Below, piece after piece: positions 42,442 through 52,216 of a stretch of 64,000 bases of DNA. Origin of the DNA: Opitutaceae bacterium (GTDB taxonomy: Bacteria; Verrucomicrobiota; Verrucomicrobiia; Opitutales; Opitutaceae); the NCBI GenBank assembly GCA_028284235.1, contig JANQSC010000049.1:1-64000 (forward strand), read 5' to 3'. Under the pieces are notes generated by a model. That model was not told where the DNA came from and made no database searches. It worked only from the letters and a program-made list of their open reading frames with translations. The translations under genes were made by a program, and so were the position numbers. Each line of letters begins with the position of its first letter. Position 1 is the stretch's first letter.

Positions 42442-43724
42442 CGTTTAGTTGATTCCTTCCAGAGGGCGAATCGGCTCGTTCGATCGTAGGGCGGCATGTT
42501 GGGGAATCCTCCGGTGACGAGTTCTCCGGCCCCGTCGCCGTCGAAGTCGGCGTAGTCGATGGTCAGTAGTTGGATGGGTTCGTGGGCGAGAGTGACTTTC
42601 GTGAAGCGACCGTCCGCGTCGTTTTGAAACCAGACGAGGGAATCCGCTTTGGGATCTTGCCAGTCGTTGAATCCGCTGACGCAAACAACGTCCATGTCGC
42701 CGTCTTTGTCCAGGTCGGCAACGACGGGGCTGTAGGCGCCTGCGAGGTTGCCGATACGGTGGTAGCTGAATTGTCCGCCACCGTTGTTTTCGAGCCATTG
42801 GACGCCGTGCCAAGGGCGAGGCCCGGGTTTGAGAGTCGGTCCGAATCCATCGCCATTGGTGAAGACGAGATCGGGGCGACCATCTTGATTGAGATCGGCT
42901 TCGGTCATTCCGCTCGTGGCGAAGTCGTGGTTGGTCGAGCCCCAGATGATTTTATCGGTGAAGTTGCCTTGGCCATCGTTTTCGAAGAGGTGAATTTCCT
43001 CCCATTGTTGGGAAAACAGAGCGGCGATGTCGGTGTGACCGTCGCCATTGAAGTCCGCGAGGGAGAGGTTAATCAATCCGGAGAGGTGGAGTAGGGATTG
43101 GCTTTCGTATTTCCAGTCGCCGATTTTTCGCATCCATCGGAGCTCTCCTTGGTCGTATCCAAATTGTCCGACAACGAGGTCGAGGTCGCCGTCGCCGTCC
43201 ATGTCGCGGGCTCGGGCGTCGGTCACGCGTTCGACGTTTTCGAGGAGGATGCGCTGAGTAAAATTCTCGTCACCGTCGTTTTCCAGGGCGATGAGGGCGC
43301 CCACTTTGTCGTTGTAGGGGAACACGATGTTCATGCACGAAACGAGGATGTCGAGGTCGCCGTCGGCGTCCAAGTCGAAGGCTTCGGCATGGACGGGGGC
43401 CTGCATGTCGGCGGCGACGCGAATCTCGCGAAATTTCCCGGGAGCGACTTGGCGCAGCCACAGGACTTCATCGTCTTTGGCTTCGCACCCGATGGCGTCA
43501 ATCAGGCCATCCTGATCGAGATCGACTGCTCGCACGTGAGCCACCCACGGGACGTCGTCCACTTCGTTCCCGATAGGATTGGGGGCGAAGCGCCCAAGAT
43601 CGGCTTCTTCGCGTGAGAACGGAGGTTCGGGAGTGTCGAGCGTCGAGCCGATGGGATTGCACGCCCATTGGAGAAACCCAAGCGAAGCGAGGGACAAAAC
43701 TTGTAGTGGGCGGGTGAACTCCAT
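42438..43724 (-). CDS. FG-GAP/VCBS-repeat lipoprotein
   Basis: Repeated DxDxDGxxD (VDLDQDGLIDAIG, FDLDADGDLDILV, RDMDGDGDLDLVVG, ADFNGDGHTDIAA, ADLNQDGRPDLVF, ADLDKDGDMDVVC, ADFDGDGAGELVT); lipobox LQWAC. Confidence 0.9.
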   Translation of the reverse strand: MEFTRPLQVLSLASLGFLQWACNPIGSTLDTPEPPFSREEADLGRFAPNPIGNEVDDVPWVAHVRAVDLDQDGLIDAIGCEAKDDEVLWLRQVAPGKFREIRVAADMQAPVHAEAFDLDADGDLDILVSCMNIVFPYNDKVGALIALENDGDENFTQRILLENVERVTDARARDMDGDGDLDLVVGQFGYDQGELRWMRKIGDWKYESQSLLHLSGLINLSLADFNGDGHTDIAALFSQQWEEIHLFENDGQGNFTDKIIWGSTNHDFATSGMTEADLNQDGRPDLVFTNGDGFGPTLKPGPRPWHGVQWLENNGGGQFSYHRIGNLAGAYSPVVADLDKDGDMDVVCVSGFNDWQDPKADSLVWFQNDADGRFTKVTLAHEPIQLLTIDYADFDGDGAGELVTGGFPNMPPYDRTSRFALWKESTKR

Positions 43725-43851
43725 CGAGTTAGAATCTATCCGAGAATTGACCGGGTATTCAAACGGGGCGGTTGAATGCGGCGCGATCTTACGACGAAAC
43801 GCGGATGTCGTTTTTTCGCAAGCGCAATAGTTTGCATCGTTTCCTGGATAC

Positions 43852-43881
43852 AAAAAAAGGCCCGGCGATTTGCCGGGCCTT
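43852..43881 (-). terminator. Rho-independent terminator of TonB-dependent receptor gene
   Basis: AAGGCCCGGC-AAATC-GCCGGGCCTTTTTTT on the minus strand. Confidence 0.9.
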
Positions 43882-43905
43882 CGAAAGGTTTGCGTTGCGC
43901 GCCGT

Positions 43906-46900
43906 TTACCAGCGGAACGTGTTGGTCAGCAAGATTTGGCGTGGCGGCGCGAAGCGAGCGCGAGCCGGGCGGCCGTCGGGCTGGAACCGGGTGATATCCA
44001 CGTCGGTGTTGTCCCAGTTGTGCACGTTGCGCAGGTTGAGCTGCAAGCGCCAGTCGACGTCGCCGATTTTCTTGCGGTAGCCGAAGGTGAGGTCGATGGC
44101 CAAGTCAGTTTCGTCTCTCCAGGGGTTTTCGACGTCCGGCTGGTAGAATCCGAGGGTCTCGTCGAAGAAGACCGGGAATCCTGCCGCGGAGTCGTCTTGC
44201 CAGCGAGCGGCGCCACCGAAGGAGAATCCGTTGAGTTTGCCTTCGCGGAACTGGTAGTTCGTCACGAGGTTGAAGCGCCATTCGCGTTGCTCAGCGGTTG
44301 GGCGGCCTTCGAGGTTTTTGACGTAGTAGTACTCGAGGAGGCGATCGCCGATTTGCTGCGTGAATGTTGCGCCGTCGACTTCCTCTGCGGGGTTGCTCCA
44401 GTCGAGCCATCCGAACTCCTGCGTGTATGGCACGAGGAAGTTGACGAATTCGGTCAAGCGCGGAGCAATATTCGACAGAGTCGTCTCTTGTTGGGCCGCG
44501 TTGAACGCGATCCGCCAGTTCTTGGTTGGATTGAGGATGATTTCCGCTTCCATACCTTTGGAGTTGATGTCCGTGGTATCGGAGATCGCTCCAGCCCACT
44601 GCGAGTTAATGTCTCCGTCCGCGAGGAAACGGAGGTTGAAGGACTCGATAAAGCGTGGATCGAATACGAACTGCTCTAGCGGCTCGCGAGCGGCGGCGGC
44701 CGCGTCGAGGTTTGGCCAAAGGGCGTCTGCTGCTTCCTCGATGGTATCGTATATCTCGTCACCCACTTCGTATTGCCCTTCTGGGTTGACATCGAATTCA
44801 TCCGCGAGGAGATCCGCGTCCCATTCGCCGTCAATTTTGAATTTGTCGGTTTCGACAACGCGGCGATTGAGGCGGCCGTACCACTGCGGGATCCGGATCA
44901 TGTTACGATTGTACACGCTGGATACCGGGGAGGTGGCGTTGATCAAGTTGGCGTCGTACCAGTTGATGCGGGCGACCACCTTGTCGTTGAACAAGTAGGC
45001 GCTGATACCCCAGTCCTTGGTGTCGCCGAATTGCGACGGGATGGGCTGGCGGAATTCGTCGACGCGGTCGAGCGAAGGCACGAAGTTGTCCGAAGTATTG
45101 TAGTGGAAGGTGATGTCGTCCACGAACTCGGGAAGCGGAATGATGTCTTTCGGCCAGTAGAGAACGGCTCCGTAGCCGAAGATGTCTTTCTGAATCTCGG
45201 TGAAGGTGCCGTCGGTCAGCAGCCAGTTTTGCGGGCTGACGTCGCTAATTTCGTCGAGGCCTATGAGAGGCGGCTCGGTGTTGAGCCAGTTTTCAACGGT
45301 GTCTTCGCGGTAGCCGAGGTTGACAACGAGGTTGCCGCCTAACATCCGGGACTGCGTGTTGAACGCGAGCGAGGAGACGGTGGTCTCTTGCAGTCGAACG
45401 TTCTTGGTGGCGGTCTCGATTGGAATCCACTGTTCCCAGGTCCACTGCTCGTTGCCGTTTGAACGGTCGGTGTCAGCAGTCAAGGCTTCTGTCGTCGCGT
45501 CCGGGCCTAGATTCCAGGTTAGCTTATCCCAGACTTTGCCGGTTGTGCTTTGCAGGTTGTAGCGAGCCGGTTCAATGATGAAATCGGTAATGCTGGTGTA
45601 GTCGTCCCAGGCGTTCAGCTGGGGCGGGCCGATGTAAACCATGTTTGGCGTATTGCGAGCATTGTTGGTCGCTTGGCGAGCGTTCGCGGGGCCGATGTGA
45701 AGCGCGGGCTCGAACCCGCCGTCGATCCCGAACGCGGCTTCGCGGAAGTTGATCAAGGTTTCGTGGTGACGCTGCTGGTCGCCCAATACCGTGAACGTGT
45801 GCTCGCCGAGGAAGTTGGCGAGGCGATCGTTGTTCATGCTGTCCTTGAAGTCGTGCTTGACGAAGCCGGTGAACCGTTTGGCGGTGCGCTGATCGTCATT
45901 GGTGCGCCGACCGGACTTGGTCATGATGACGGGGCGGCCGTAGTTGGGGTTAGGCATTGGGTTCAAGTTGCCAGACACCAAGTAGTTCGGATCTTCCGGG
46001 AGCAGGATCGTCTCGTTGACATCGAAAGTGATGACGGAGTTTCCACCGTTCAGAGCGGTGAAGCTATTACGGAATAGGTCTTGGAAGTCGTACTCAATCG
46101 AGAAACCGCCTTTCCCTTCCCAGAAGGTTTGCTCCAGCGCGAAGTTGTAGTTGAAGAAATCACGCGTGTAGAAGTCGTTGTCCCAGCCGAGATTCGCGCG
46201 GCTGAAGTCGAATGTCTCCAGGTCGGTGAATCCTTGGTCAATCCAGCCGACACCCATGATCTCGCCCAGGTTGCCCGGGTAGAGGTTTTGCGGGGCGCCG
46301 CCGTTTCGGGCGGTTCCGCCGGCCCAGTAGTTCTCAAGTTCGTCTCCACGCGCGACACGTTCGAGGGCGAGGCCTGGAATCTGGTCGGAATAAGAGAACG
46401 AAGGGTTTTCGAGACTGCCGTTGCGGCCATCCCAAACATGACCGTACGCGCCACCACCCCAGCGGATGTTTCTGTAGACAAGGTCGGGGAACTGGGCGCC
46501 TTCTGGACCGCCGGAATTGCGAATGATGTAGCCGGCGTCGATGAAGGCCTGCTTTTCTTCGTCGTTATAACGACGGTTGAAGTTGCCTCGGGTGATGCCC
46601 TCGTGGTTGCGACCTCCGGGTACCTCAGACCAGTCTCTGACAAACAGAGACGAGTTCATGACCGCGGGGGTTTCGAGGAAGGTCGAAAAGTTCTCTTGCG
46701 GAAGGAGGACGTCCGGAGCGTTTCCGACGATCTCACCGGTTTCCATGTGGCCGCGAATCACGGTGTTCGTATTGCCGAACGGACGGTAGGAGAATGACGT
46801 GTAAATGCGGTCGTCGTCCTTGTGGGTCGGACGTTGGCGGTACTGCGTACGGTCCATGAGACCGGCGACGTAGACGGCCAGCTTGTCTTCAACCACGACG

Positions 46901-47550
46901 CGATTCAGCTTGAAGCTGCCGCGGTAGGTCGGGCTGCGGCCGCCACTACCGACACGGAAGCTGACTTCGTTGCTGTCGCGGAAGCGAGCCTGGGCCATGC
47001 CGTTGTTGATCAGTCCGGCAGGCGAGCCCAGTCCGAAAAGGAAGGAGTTCGCCCCGCGGTTGATGTCGATACGCTCGGTGTTGTAGGCATCGAAGGGGAT
47101 GTCGGTGATGAAGAAGTTACGCGTCCGGTCCGGCGCGGCCATTCCGCGAATACGCGAGGTGCCGTCTGGGTCGCGGCGGGCTCCGCCGACGTTGGTCTCC
47201 CCGAGGGCGCCTTCACTCGCTCCGGTGAAGTTGCCGAGGATACCGGCGACTTCGGAGCTCGTCGTGTACTGGAGCAGCTCTTCGATACCGGTGGCTCCCA
47301 AGTCTTCCATGAATTCCTTGGTGATGACTTGTACGGCGGCTCCCGTGTCTTTCAGGGATCCGCTTAGTCGGCCGCCGGCCATGGTTTGGGATGCGTAGTA
47401 GCCTTCGTCCGACGCGGCGTCTACGGTAAAGGGCGAGAGTTCGAAGACTTCTTCCTCTTCGTCGTCCTGCGCCCAACCCGTAAAGCAGGCGCATAAAAAG
47501 CTGCATCCGACAAGGGCAGCTTTGTACTGTGTTCGATAGTTGTTTTTCAT
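43906..47550 (-). CDS. TonB-dependent receptor (1214 aa)
   Basis: Plug: FELSPFTVDAASDEGYYASQTMAGGRLSGSLKDTGAAVQVITKEFMEDLGATGIEELLQYTTSSEV; C-terminal aromatic ILLTNTFRW. Confidence 0.92.
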   Translation of the reverse strand: MKNNYRTQYKAALVGCSFLCACFTGWAQDDEEEEVFELSPFTVDAASDEGYYASQTMAGGRLSGSLKDTGAAVQVITKEFMEDLGATGIEELLQYTTSSEVAGILGNFTGASEGALGETNVGGARRDPDGTSRIRGMAAPDRTRNFFITDIPFDAYNTERIDINRGANSFLFGLGSPAGLINNGMAQARFRDSNEVSFRVGSGGRSPTYRGSFKLNRVVVEDKLAVYVAGLMDRTQYRQRPTHKDDDRIYTSFSYRPFGNTNTVIRGHMETGEIVGNAPDVLLPQENFSTFLETPAVMNSSLFVRDWSEVPGGRNHEGITRGNFNRRYNDEEKQAFIDAGYIIRNSGGPEGAQFPDLVYRNIRWGGGAYGHVWDGRNGSLENPSFSYSDQIPGLALERVARGDELENYWAGGTARNGGAPQNLYPGNLGEIMGVGWIDQGFTDLETFDFSRANLGWDNDFYTRDFFNYNFALEQTFWEGKGGFSIEYDFQDLFRNSFTALNGGNSVITFDVNETILLPEDPNYLVSGNLNPMPNPNYGRPVIMTKSGRRTNDDQRTAKRFTGFVKHDFKDSMNNDRLANFLGEHTFTVLGDQQRHHETLINFREAAFGIDGGFEPALHIGPANARQATNNARNTPNMVYIGPPQLNAWDDYTSITDFIIEPARYNLQSTTGKVWDKLTWNLGPDATTEALTADTDRSNGNEQWTWEQWIPIETATKNVRLQETTVSSLAFNTQSRMLGGNLVVNLGYREDTVENWLNTEPPLIGLDEISDVSPQNWLLTDGTFTEIQKDIFGYGAVLYWPKDIIPLPEFVDDITFHYNTSDNFVPSLDRVDEFRQPIPSQFGDTKDWGISAYLFNDKVVARINWYDANLINATSPVSSVYNRNMIRIPQWYGRLNRRVVETDKFKIDGEWDADLLADEFDVNPEGQYEVGDEIYDTIEEAADALWPNLDAAAAAREPLEQFVFDPRFIESFNLRFLADGDINSQWAGAISDTTDINSKGMEAEIILNPTKNWRIAFNAAQQETTLSNIAPRLTEFVNFLVPYTQEFGWLDWSNPAEEVDGATFTQQIGDRLLEYYYVKNLEGRPTAEQREWRFNLVTNYQFREGKLNGFSFGGAARWQDDSAAGFPVFFDETLGFYQPDVENPWRDETDLAIDLTFGYRKKIGDVDWRLQLNLRNVHNWDNTDVDITRFQPDGRPARARFAPPRQILLTNTFRW

Positions 47551-47918
47551 AGGTGATCAGCCGTTACTAGCTAGGTATGGTAGGTTACCGGCCAATCACG
47601 CGTATACCGGGAATGTCCGCCGCTCGAAAGCGGCGAACGAAATCCCTGGTACGTAGTGGTGATCAGCCAGTAGGGGATAAATTTGTGGAAGGTGTCTGGG
47701 CAGAATTTCTGCGCGTTTTGGCAGAATAAGTCTTTGTAGGTCAGTAGTTAGGCGCTTGGGGAGCGCTCGGGGGTATTTTGATAGGTGTCACGACCCTAGG
47801 TTTGTGTCGATGCCTGTCAACCGAAAGCGTCAGGATTTGTCAGATCAATGGTGGGCTCCCTATCGATCCTAGGGAATGCACTAGGCGGTAGCGCAAGTTT
47901 GCGCCCAGAGGAGGTTGT

Positions 47919-47948
47919 AAAAAAGGCCCGGCGGGTCGCCGGGCCTTT
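47919..47948 (-). terminator. Rho-independent terminator of second TonB-dependent receptor gene
   Basis: AAAGGCCCGGCGACCCGCCGGGCCTTTTTT on the minus strand. Confidence 0.9.
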
Positions 47949-47973
47949 GTGAAACTCGCTTTCGTTGGTCGAA

Positions 47974-50900
47974 TTACCAGCGGAAGGTATTGGTCAGCAG
48001 AATCTGCCTGGGCGGCGAGAAGCGGGCCCGGGCGGGGCTGCCGTCGGGCTGGAAGCGGGTGATCTCCAGGTCGGAGTTGTCCCAGTTGTCGACGTTGCGG
48101 AGGTTGACCTGCATTCTCCAGTCGACGTTGTTGATCTTCTTGCGATAGCCGAAGCTGAGGTCGATCGCCAGGTCCGACTCGACGAGGAAGGGGTTGTTCA
48201 CGTCGGGGAGGATGAGGACGCTGTCCGGGTCGTCGATCGACGGGTAGCCGCCGGCGTATTCATCTTGCCAGCGCGCGGCGCCGCCGAAGGACCATCCTTT
48301 GAGGGCGCCTTCGCGGAACTGGTAGTTCGTCACGAGGTTGAACCGCCACTCGCGCTGCTCGGAGTTGGGTTTGCCTTCGTTGCCTTTGAGGGCGAAGTAG
48401 TCGAGCAGGAAGTCGTTTCGGTTCTCCAGGGTGGTCACGCCGTTGACCGGCTCGGCGGGGGCGTTCCAGTCGAGGCCGCCGTACTGCTCCAAGTGGGGGA
48501 TCCAAAAATCTTCCAGGATCTTTTCCAGACGCGGCGCGAAGTTGGTGAGGATGGTCTCCTGCCGGGCGGCGTTGAAGGCGATTCTCCAATTCGGGTTCGG
48601 GTTGATGATGAACTCGGCTTCCATGCCTTTGGCCTCGATGTCTTGCGTGTCGGTGATCTGGCCTGCCCACTGGGTGGTGGACGAGCCGTCGGCCCGTTCG
48701 CTGAAGTTGTAGGCGACTTTCAGTTCGTCGGTCAGGAACGGAGCCACGGACGCCCGAGCGTCGTACACCTCGTTCAGGAACGGGTATTCCATGGCGACCA
48801 GATCCGCGTAGGAAATGGCCGGGCTGGTGATGCCGTCGACGGTTTGTTCCGGAACTTCGCCGGTGAAGGGCGTTTCGCCCGGAACGTATTCGAATTGCTC
48901 GGTCAGCCAGGCTTCGTCGATCATGCGGTCGCCGTCGGTATCCAGAGTTTTGATACTGCGGTTAAGCTGTCCCCAGTGGGTGAACATGCCGGAGATGTTC
49001 TGGTTGTAGTTGTTCGAAGTGGGGGCGGTGGCTCCGAGGAGTCCGGCTTCGTACCAGTTGATGCGGGCGACGAACTTGTTGTCCCACATGTAGAAGCTGA
49101 TGCCCCAGTCCTTGCTTTCCCCTTTCGGCGACGCGACGGGCCTTCTGAGCTCGTCGACGCGGTCGGTAGCGGGGATGAAGTTGTCGCTCGTGTTGTAGTG
49201 GAACGTGATGTCGTCGAACATCTCGGGCAGTTGGACCATGTCTTTTGGCCAGTAGAGGACACCGCCGTAGCCGAAAGTCGTTTCCTTGTTCTTAATGAAG
49301 TTGCCGTCGGTCAGGAGCCAGTTTTGCGGGCTCACGTCGGAAACTTCGTCGATCCCGACGAGCTGGGGCTCGGAGTTGAGCCAGTTCTCGATGGTGTCTT
49401 CGCGGTAGCCCATGTTCACGACGAGGTGGTTGTCGAAGAACTTGGAGGCGGTGTTGGCCGCGAGCGAAGAGACCGTGGTTTGCTGGAGACGCACGTTTTT
49501 CGAAGGAACGCGGGTGGGCGTGTAGGTATGCGTCAGCCATTGCTCGTCGCCGTTGGAAACGTCCTGTCCGAGGATGAGCGCCTCGTTGGTGGCGTCCGGA
49601 CCTCGGTTCCAGCTCAGTTTCTGGTAGGTGTTTCCGAGCGTGCTTCGCAGATCGTAGTACGCGGGCGTGAGCTCGAAGTCGCTCAGCTGGAAGCCGGGTT
49701 CGTAAGCGTCGAGCTGCACGGGCCCAATGTAGACGAGGTTCGGGATGTTGCGGACGTTGTTGGCCGAGAAGCGACCGTTGGGGACTCCGATATGGAGGGC
49801 GGGGTCCGGGTCGCCGTAGGAGTCTTGGGTCCAGTTGATGCGACGCTCGTCGTAGATGTTCTCGTCGCCGAGAACGGTCAGCGTGTGGTTGCCCAGGAGT
49901 CTGGCGAGGTTGTCGCTGTTGAGCGAGTCGGCGAAGTCGTATTTGACGAAGCCGGTGAAGCGGAACGACTCGCGTTGCTCGTCGATCGTAGTTTGGCCGG
50001 ACTTGGTCATGATGACTGGGCGGCCGAAGTTCGGGTTGGGCATGGGGTCGAAGTTGCCGGTTTCGACGTAGTTGGGATCCAGCGGCAGGAGCAGCGTTTC
50101 GTTCACATCGAACGTAACCACGGAGTTGGCCGCGTTGAACGCGGTGTAGTTGTCGCGGTAGAGATCCTGGTAGTCGTAGGCGAGTTCAAACCCGCCTTTT
50201 CCTTCCCAGAAAGTCTGGGTGAGGGCGAGGTTGTAGTTGAAAAAGTCGCGCGTGTAGTAGTCGTTGTCCCAACCGAGGTTGTTGCGGCTGAAGTCGAAGG
50301 TTTCGAGGTCGAGGAAGCCTTGGTCGAGCCAGCCGGTTCCGTTGATTTCGCCAAGATTTCCTGGATACAAGCCTTGCGGGGCGCCGCCGTTGTTGCCGCC
50401 GGTGCCGCCGCGAATGTTGCCGGTGGTCGGGCCGCCTGACCAGTAGTTGGGGACGGCGTCGCCGTTGGGGTTGCGCTCGATGTCGACGCCGCGGTATTGG
50501 TCGGTGTAGCCGAAGGCGGGCTGGTCGAAGCCGTTGCTTCCGTCCCAGACGAAACCGTAGGCGCCGGCGCCCCAGCGGATGTTGCGGTAGACGAGCGGGC
50601 CGCCTTCGTCGCGAAGAATGTAACCAGCATCCAAATACGCTTGCTTTTCATCCTCGGGCCACCAGGCGGCATTGTTCCACTGATTGGCGTTGGGGCCCTC
50701 GTGGTGGCGGGTGCCGAAGGGGTTGCGGGGATCGCGCACGCGTTGCGACGCGTTTTGCCGCGCGGGAAGATCGAGAAAGGTGGTCAAGTTGTTCTGCGGC
50801 AGCAAAACGTCGGGCGCGTTGCCGATAATCTCGCCGCGTTCCATGTATCCACTAACTACTGTATTCTCATTGCCGAATGGGCGGTAGGTGAACGCGGTGT

Positions 50901-51648
50901 AGATGCGGTCGTCGTTTTTGTAGGTGGGACGTTGCCGGTACTGGGTGCGGTCGTAGAGTCCGTTAACCCGGATAGCGAGCTTGTCCTCCATGATGACTCG
51001 ATTGATTCCGAAGGACGCCCGGTAGGACGGGTCTTTTCCGCCGGAGCCGATACGCGTGCTGATTTCATTGGAGTCGCGGAACTGGGCCTTGGCCATACCG
51101 TTGTTGATCAGGCCCGCGGGGGAGCCCAGTCCGAAAAGGAAGGAGTTCGCGCCGCGGTTGATGTCGATTCGCTCGGTGTTGTAGGAGTCGAACGGAATAT
51201 CCGTTACGAAGAAGTTTCGCGTACGGTCGGGGGCGGCGAGACCTCTGATGCGGGAAGTGCCGTCGGGTTCGCGTCGAGCTCCTCCCGTGCTGGTTTCCCC
51301 TTCGCCGCCTTCGTTGGCTCCGGTGAAGTTGCCGAGAATCCCGGCGACTTCGGAACTGGTTGTGTACTGGAGGAGTTCTTCAACGCCGGTGGCTCCGATG
51401 TCGTCCATGAACTCTTTGGTGACGACCTGAATAGCGGCTCCGGTGTCTTTGAGCGAGCCGCTCAGTCGTCCGCCCGCCATGGTCTGCGAAGCGTAGTAGC
51501 CTTCGTCTTGAGAGGCGTCGATAGTGAACGGGGAGAGTTCGAAAACCTCCTCCTCGTCGTTCTGCGCCCAACCGGTGAGGGAAGCGCAGAGCAAACTGCC
51601 CGCAAAGAGGGCCGCTTGGGTCGTTTTTCGGTAGTTTTGATCAATCAT
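47974..51648 (-). CDS. TonB-dependent receptor (1224 aa), paralog of the previous one
   Basis: FELSPFTIDASQDEGYYASQTMAGGRLSGSLKDTGAAIQVVTKEFMDDIGATGVEELLQYTTSSEVAGILGNFTGANEG; C-terminal ILLTNTFRW. Confidence 0.92.
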   Translation of the reverse strand: MIDQNYRKTTQAALFAGSLLCASLTGWAQNDEEEVFELSPFTIDASQDEGYYASQTMAGGRLSGSLKDTGAAIQVVTKEFMDDIGATGVEELLQYTTSSEVAGILGNFTGANEGGEGETSTGGARREPDGTSRIRGLAAPDRTRNFFVTDIPFDSYNTERIDINRGANSFLFGLGSPAGLINNGMAKAQFRDSNEISTRIGSGGKDPSYRASFGINRVIMEDKLAIRVNGLYDRTQYRQRPTYKNDDRIYTAFTYRPFGNENTVVSGYMERGEIIGNAPDVLLPQNNLTTFLDLPARQNASQRVRDPRNPFGTRHHEGPNANQWNNAAWWPEDEKQAYLDAGYILRDEGGPLVYRNIRWGAGAYGFVWDGSNGFDQPAFGYTDQYRGVDIERNPNGDAVPNYWSGGPTTGNIRGGTGGNNGGAPQGLYPGNLGEINGTGWLDQGFLDLETFDFSRNNLGWDNDYYTRDFFNYNLALTQTFWEGKGGFELAYDYQDLYRDNYTAFNAANSVVTFDVNETLLLPLDPNYVETGNFDPMPNPNFGRPVIMTKSGQTTIDEQRESFRFTGFVKYDFADSLNSDNLARLLGNHTLTVLGDENIYDERRINWTQDSYGDPDPALHIGVPNGRFSANNVRNIPNLVYIGPVQLDAYEPGFQLSDFELTPAYYDLRSTLGNTYQKLSWNRGPDATNEALILGQDVSNGDEQWLTHTYTPTRVPSKNVRLQQTTVSSLAANTASKFFDNHLVVNMGYREDTIENWLNSEPQLVGIDEVSDVSPQNWLLTDGNFIKNKETTFGYGGVLYWPKDMVQLPEMFDDITFHYNTSDNFIPATDRVDELRRPVASPKGESKDWGISFYMWDNKFVARINWYEAGLLGATAPTSNNYNQNISGMFTHWGQLNRSIKTLDTDGDRMIDEAWLTEQFEYVPGETPFTGEVPEQTVDGITSPAISYADLVAMEYPFLNEVYDARASVAPFLTDELKVAYNFSERADGSSTTQWAGQITDTQDIEAKGMEAEFIINPNPNWRIAFNAARQETILTNFAPRLEKILEDFWIPHLEQYGGLDWNAPAEPVNGVTTLENRNDFLLDYFALKGNEGKPNSEQREWRFNLVTNYQFREGALKGWSFGGAARWQDEYAGGYPSIDDPDSVLILPDVNNPFLVESDLAIDLSFGYRKKINNVDWRMQVNLRNVDNWDNSDLEITRFQPDGSPARARFSPPRQILLTNTFRW

Positions 51649-52216
51649 ATTTAATCAGTCGTTTGTGTTTGTGTAGGTAATGTCCGGAACCGCGCGGCGT
51701 GGAGCCGATGGCGAAACGACAAGAGCCGCTAAACCGACGGGCGAGGACGCGGGGAACCGGGGTCAATGGCCACAGGCCAGTGAGTTGTAGTTTGGGAATA
51801 GGGGTAGGGGGCGCCCTGTCGGATTCGCTCGTTTACACAAACGCTAGCGCGCAGGCGCAGCGGTACGGCGAACGGTGGTTTGGGTTCCGGGCGGGCTGAT
51901 CGTCTGGTATATAAAGTCTGGTAGTTGCAAGCGTACGCAGTTAAACGTTTTATCGATTAACGCGTCGGTTGAGGTAGTGGACGTTTTCGAAGAAGGTTTG
52001 AGGACTTCGAAAACCCGATGACTTTGATCAGCTGTCAGAATTTGACAGTAAGAAGAGGGGGATCGTCAACGCTTTTCTGACTCTGGGACAGTGAGGCTTC
52101 GGTTTTCGTTATTTTGACGCGGCGCGTCTAAAGTTCGAGTCGACGCGGGAATATGGAGAACTCTGGGCGGGATTCCCGTTTACATCGCTTGCCCAGCTTT
52201 AAATAGTCACTGTCTT

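Noticed and set aside
47553-47671. Direct repeat GGTGATCAGCC upstream of the first TonB receptor (two copies ~107 bp apart)
   Set aside because: Only 11 bp, with no further extension or third copy; too short to distinguish from chance.
47965-50439. 824-aa plus-strand ORF
   Set aside because: Antisense to the TonB-dependent receptor at 47974-51648, whose translation is clearly homologous; the antisense ORF is compositional (GC-rich codon bias).
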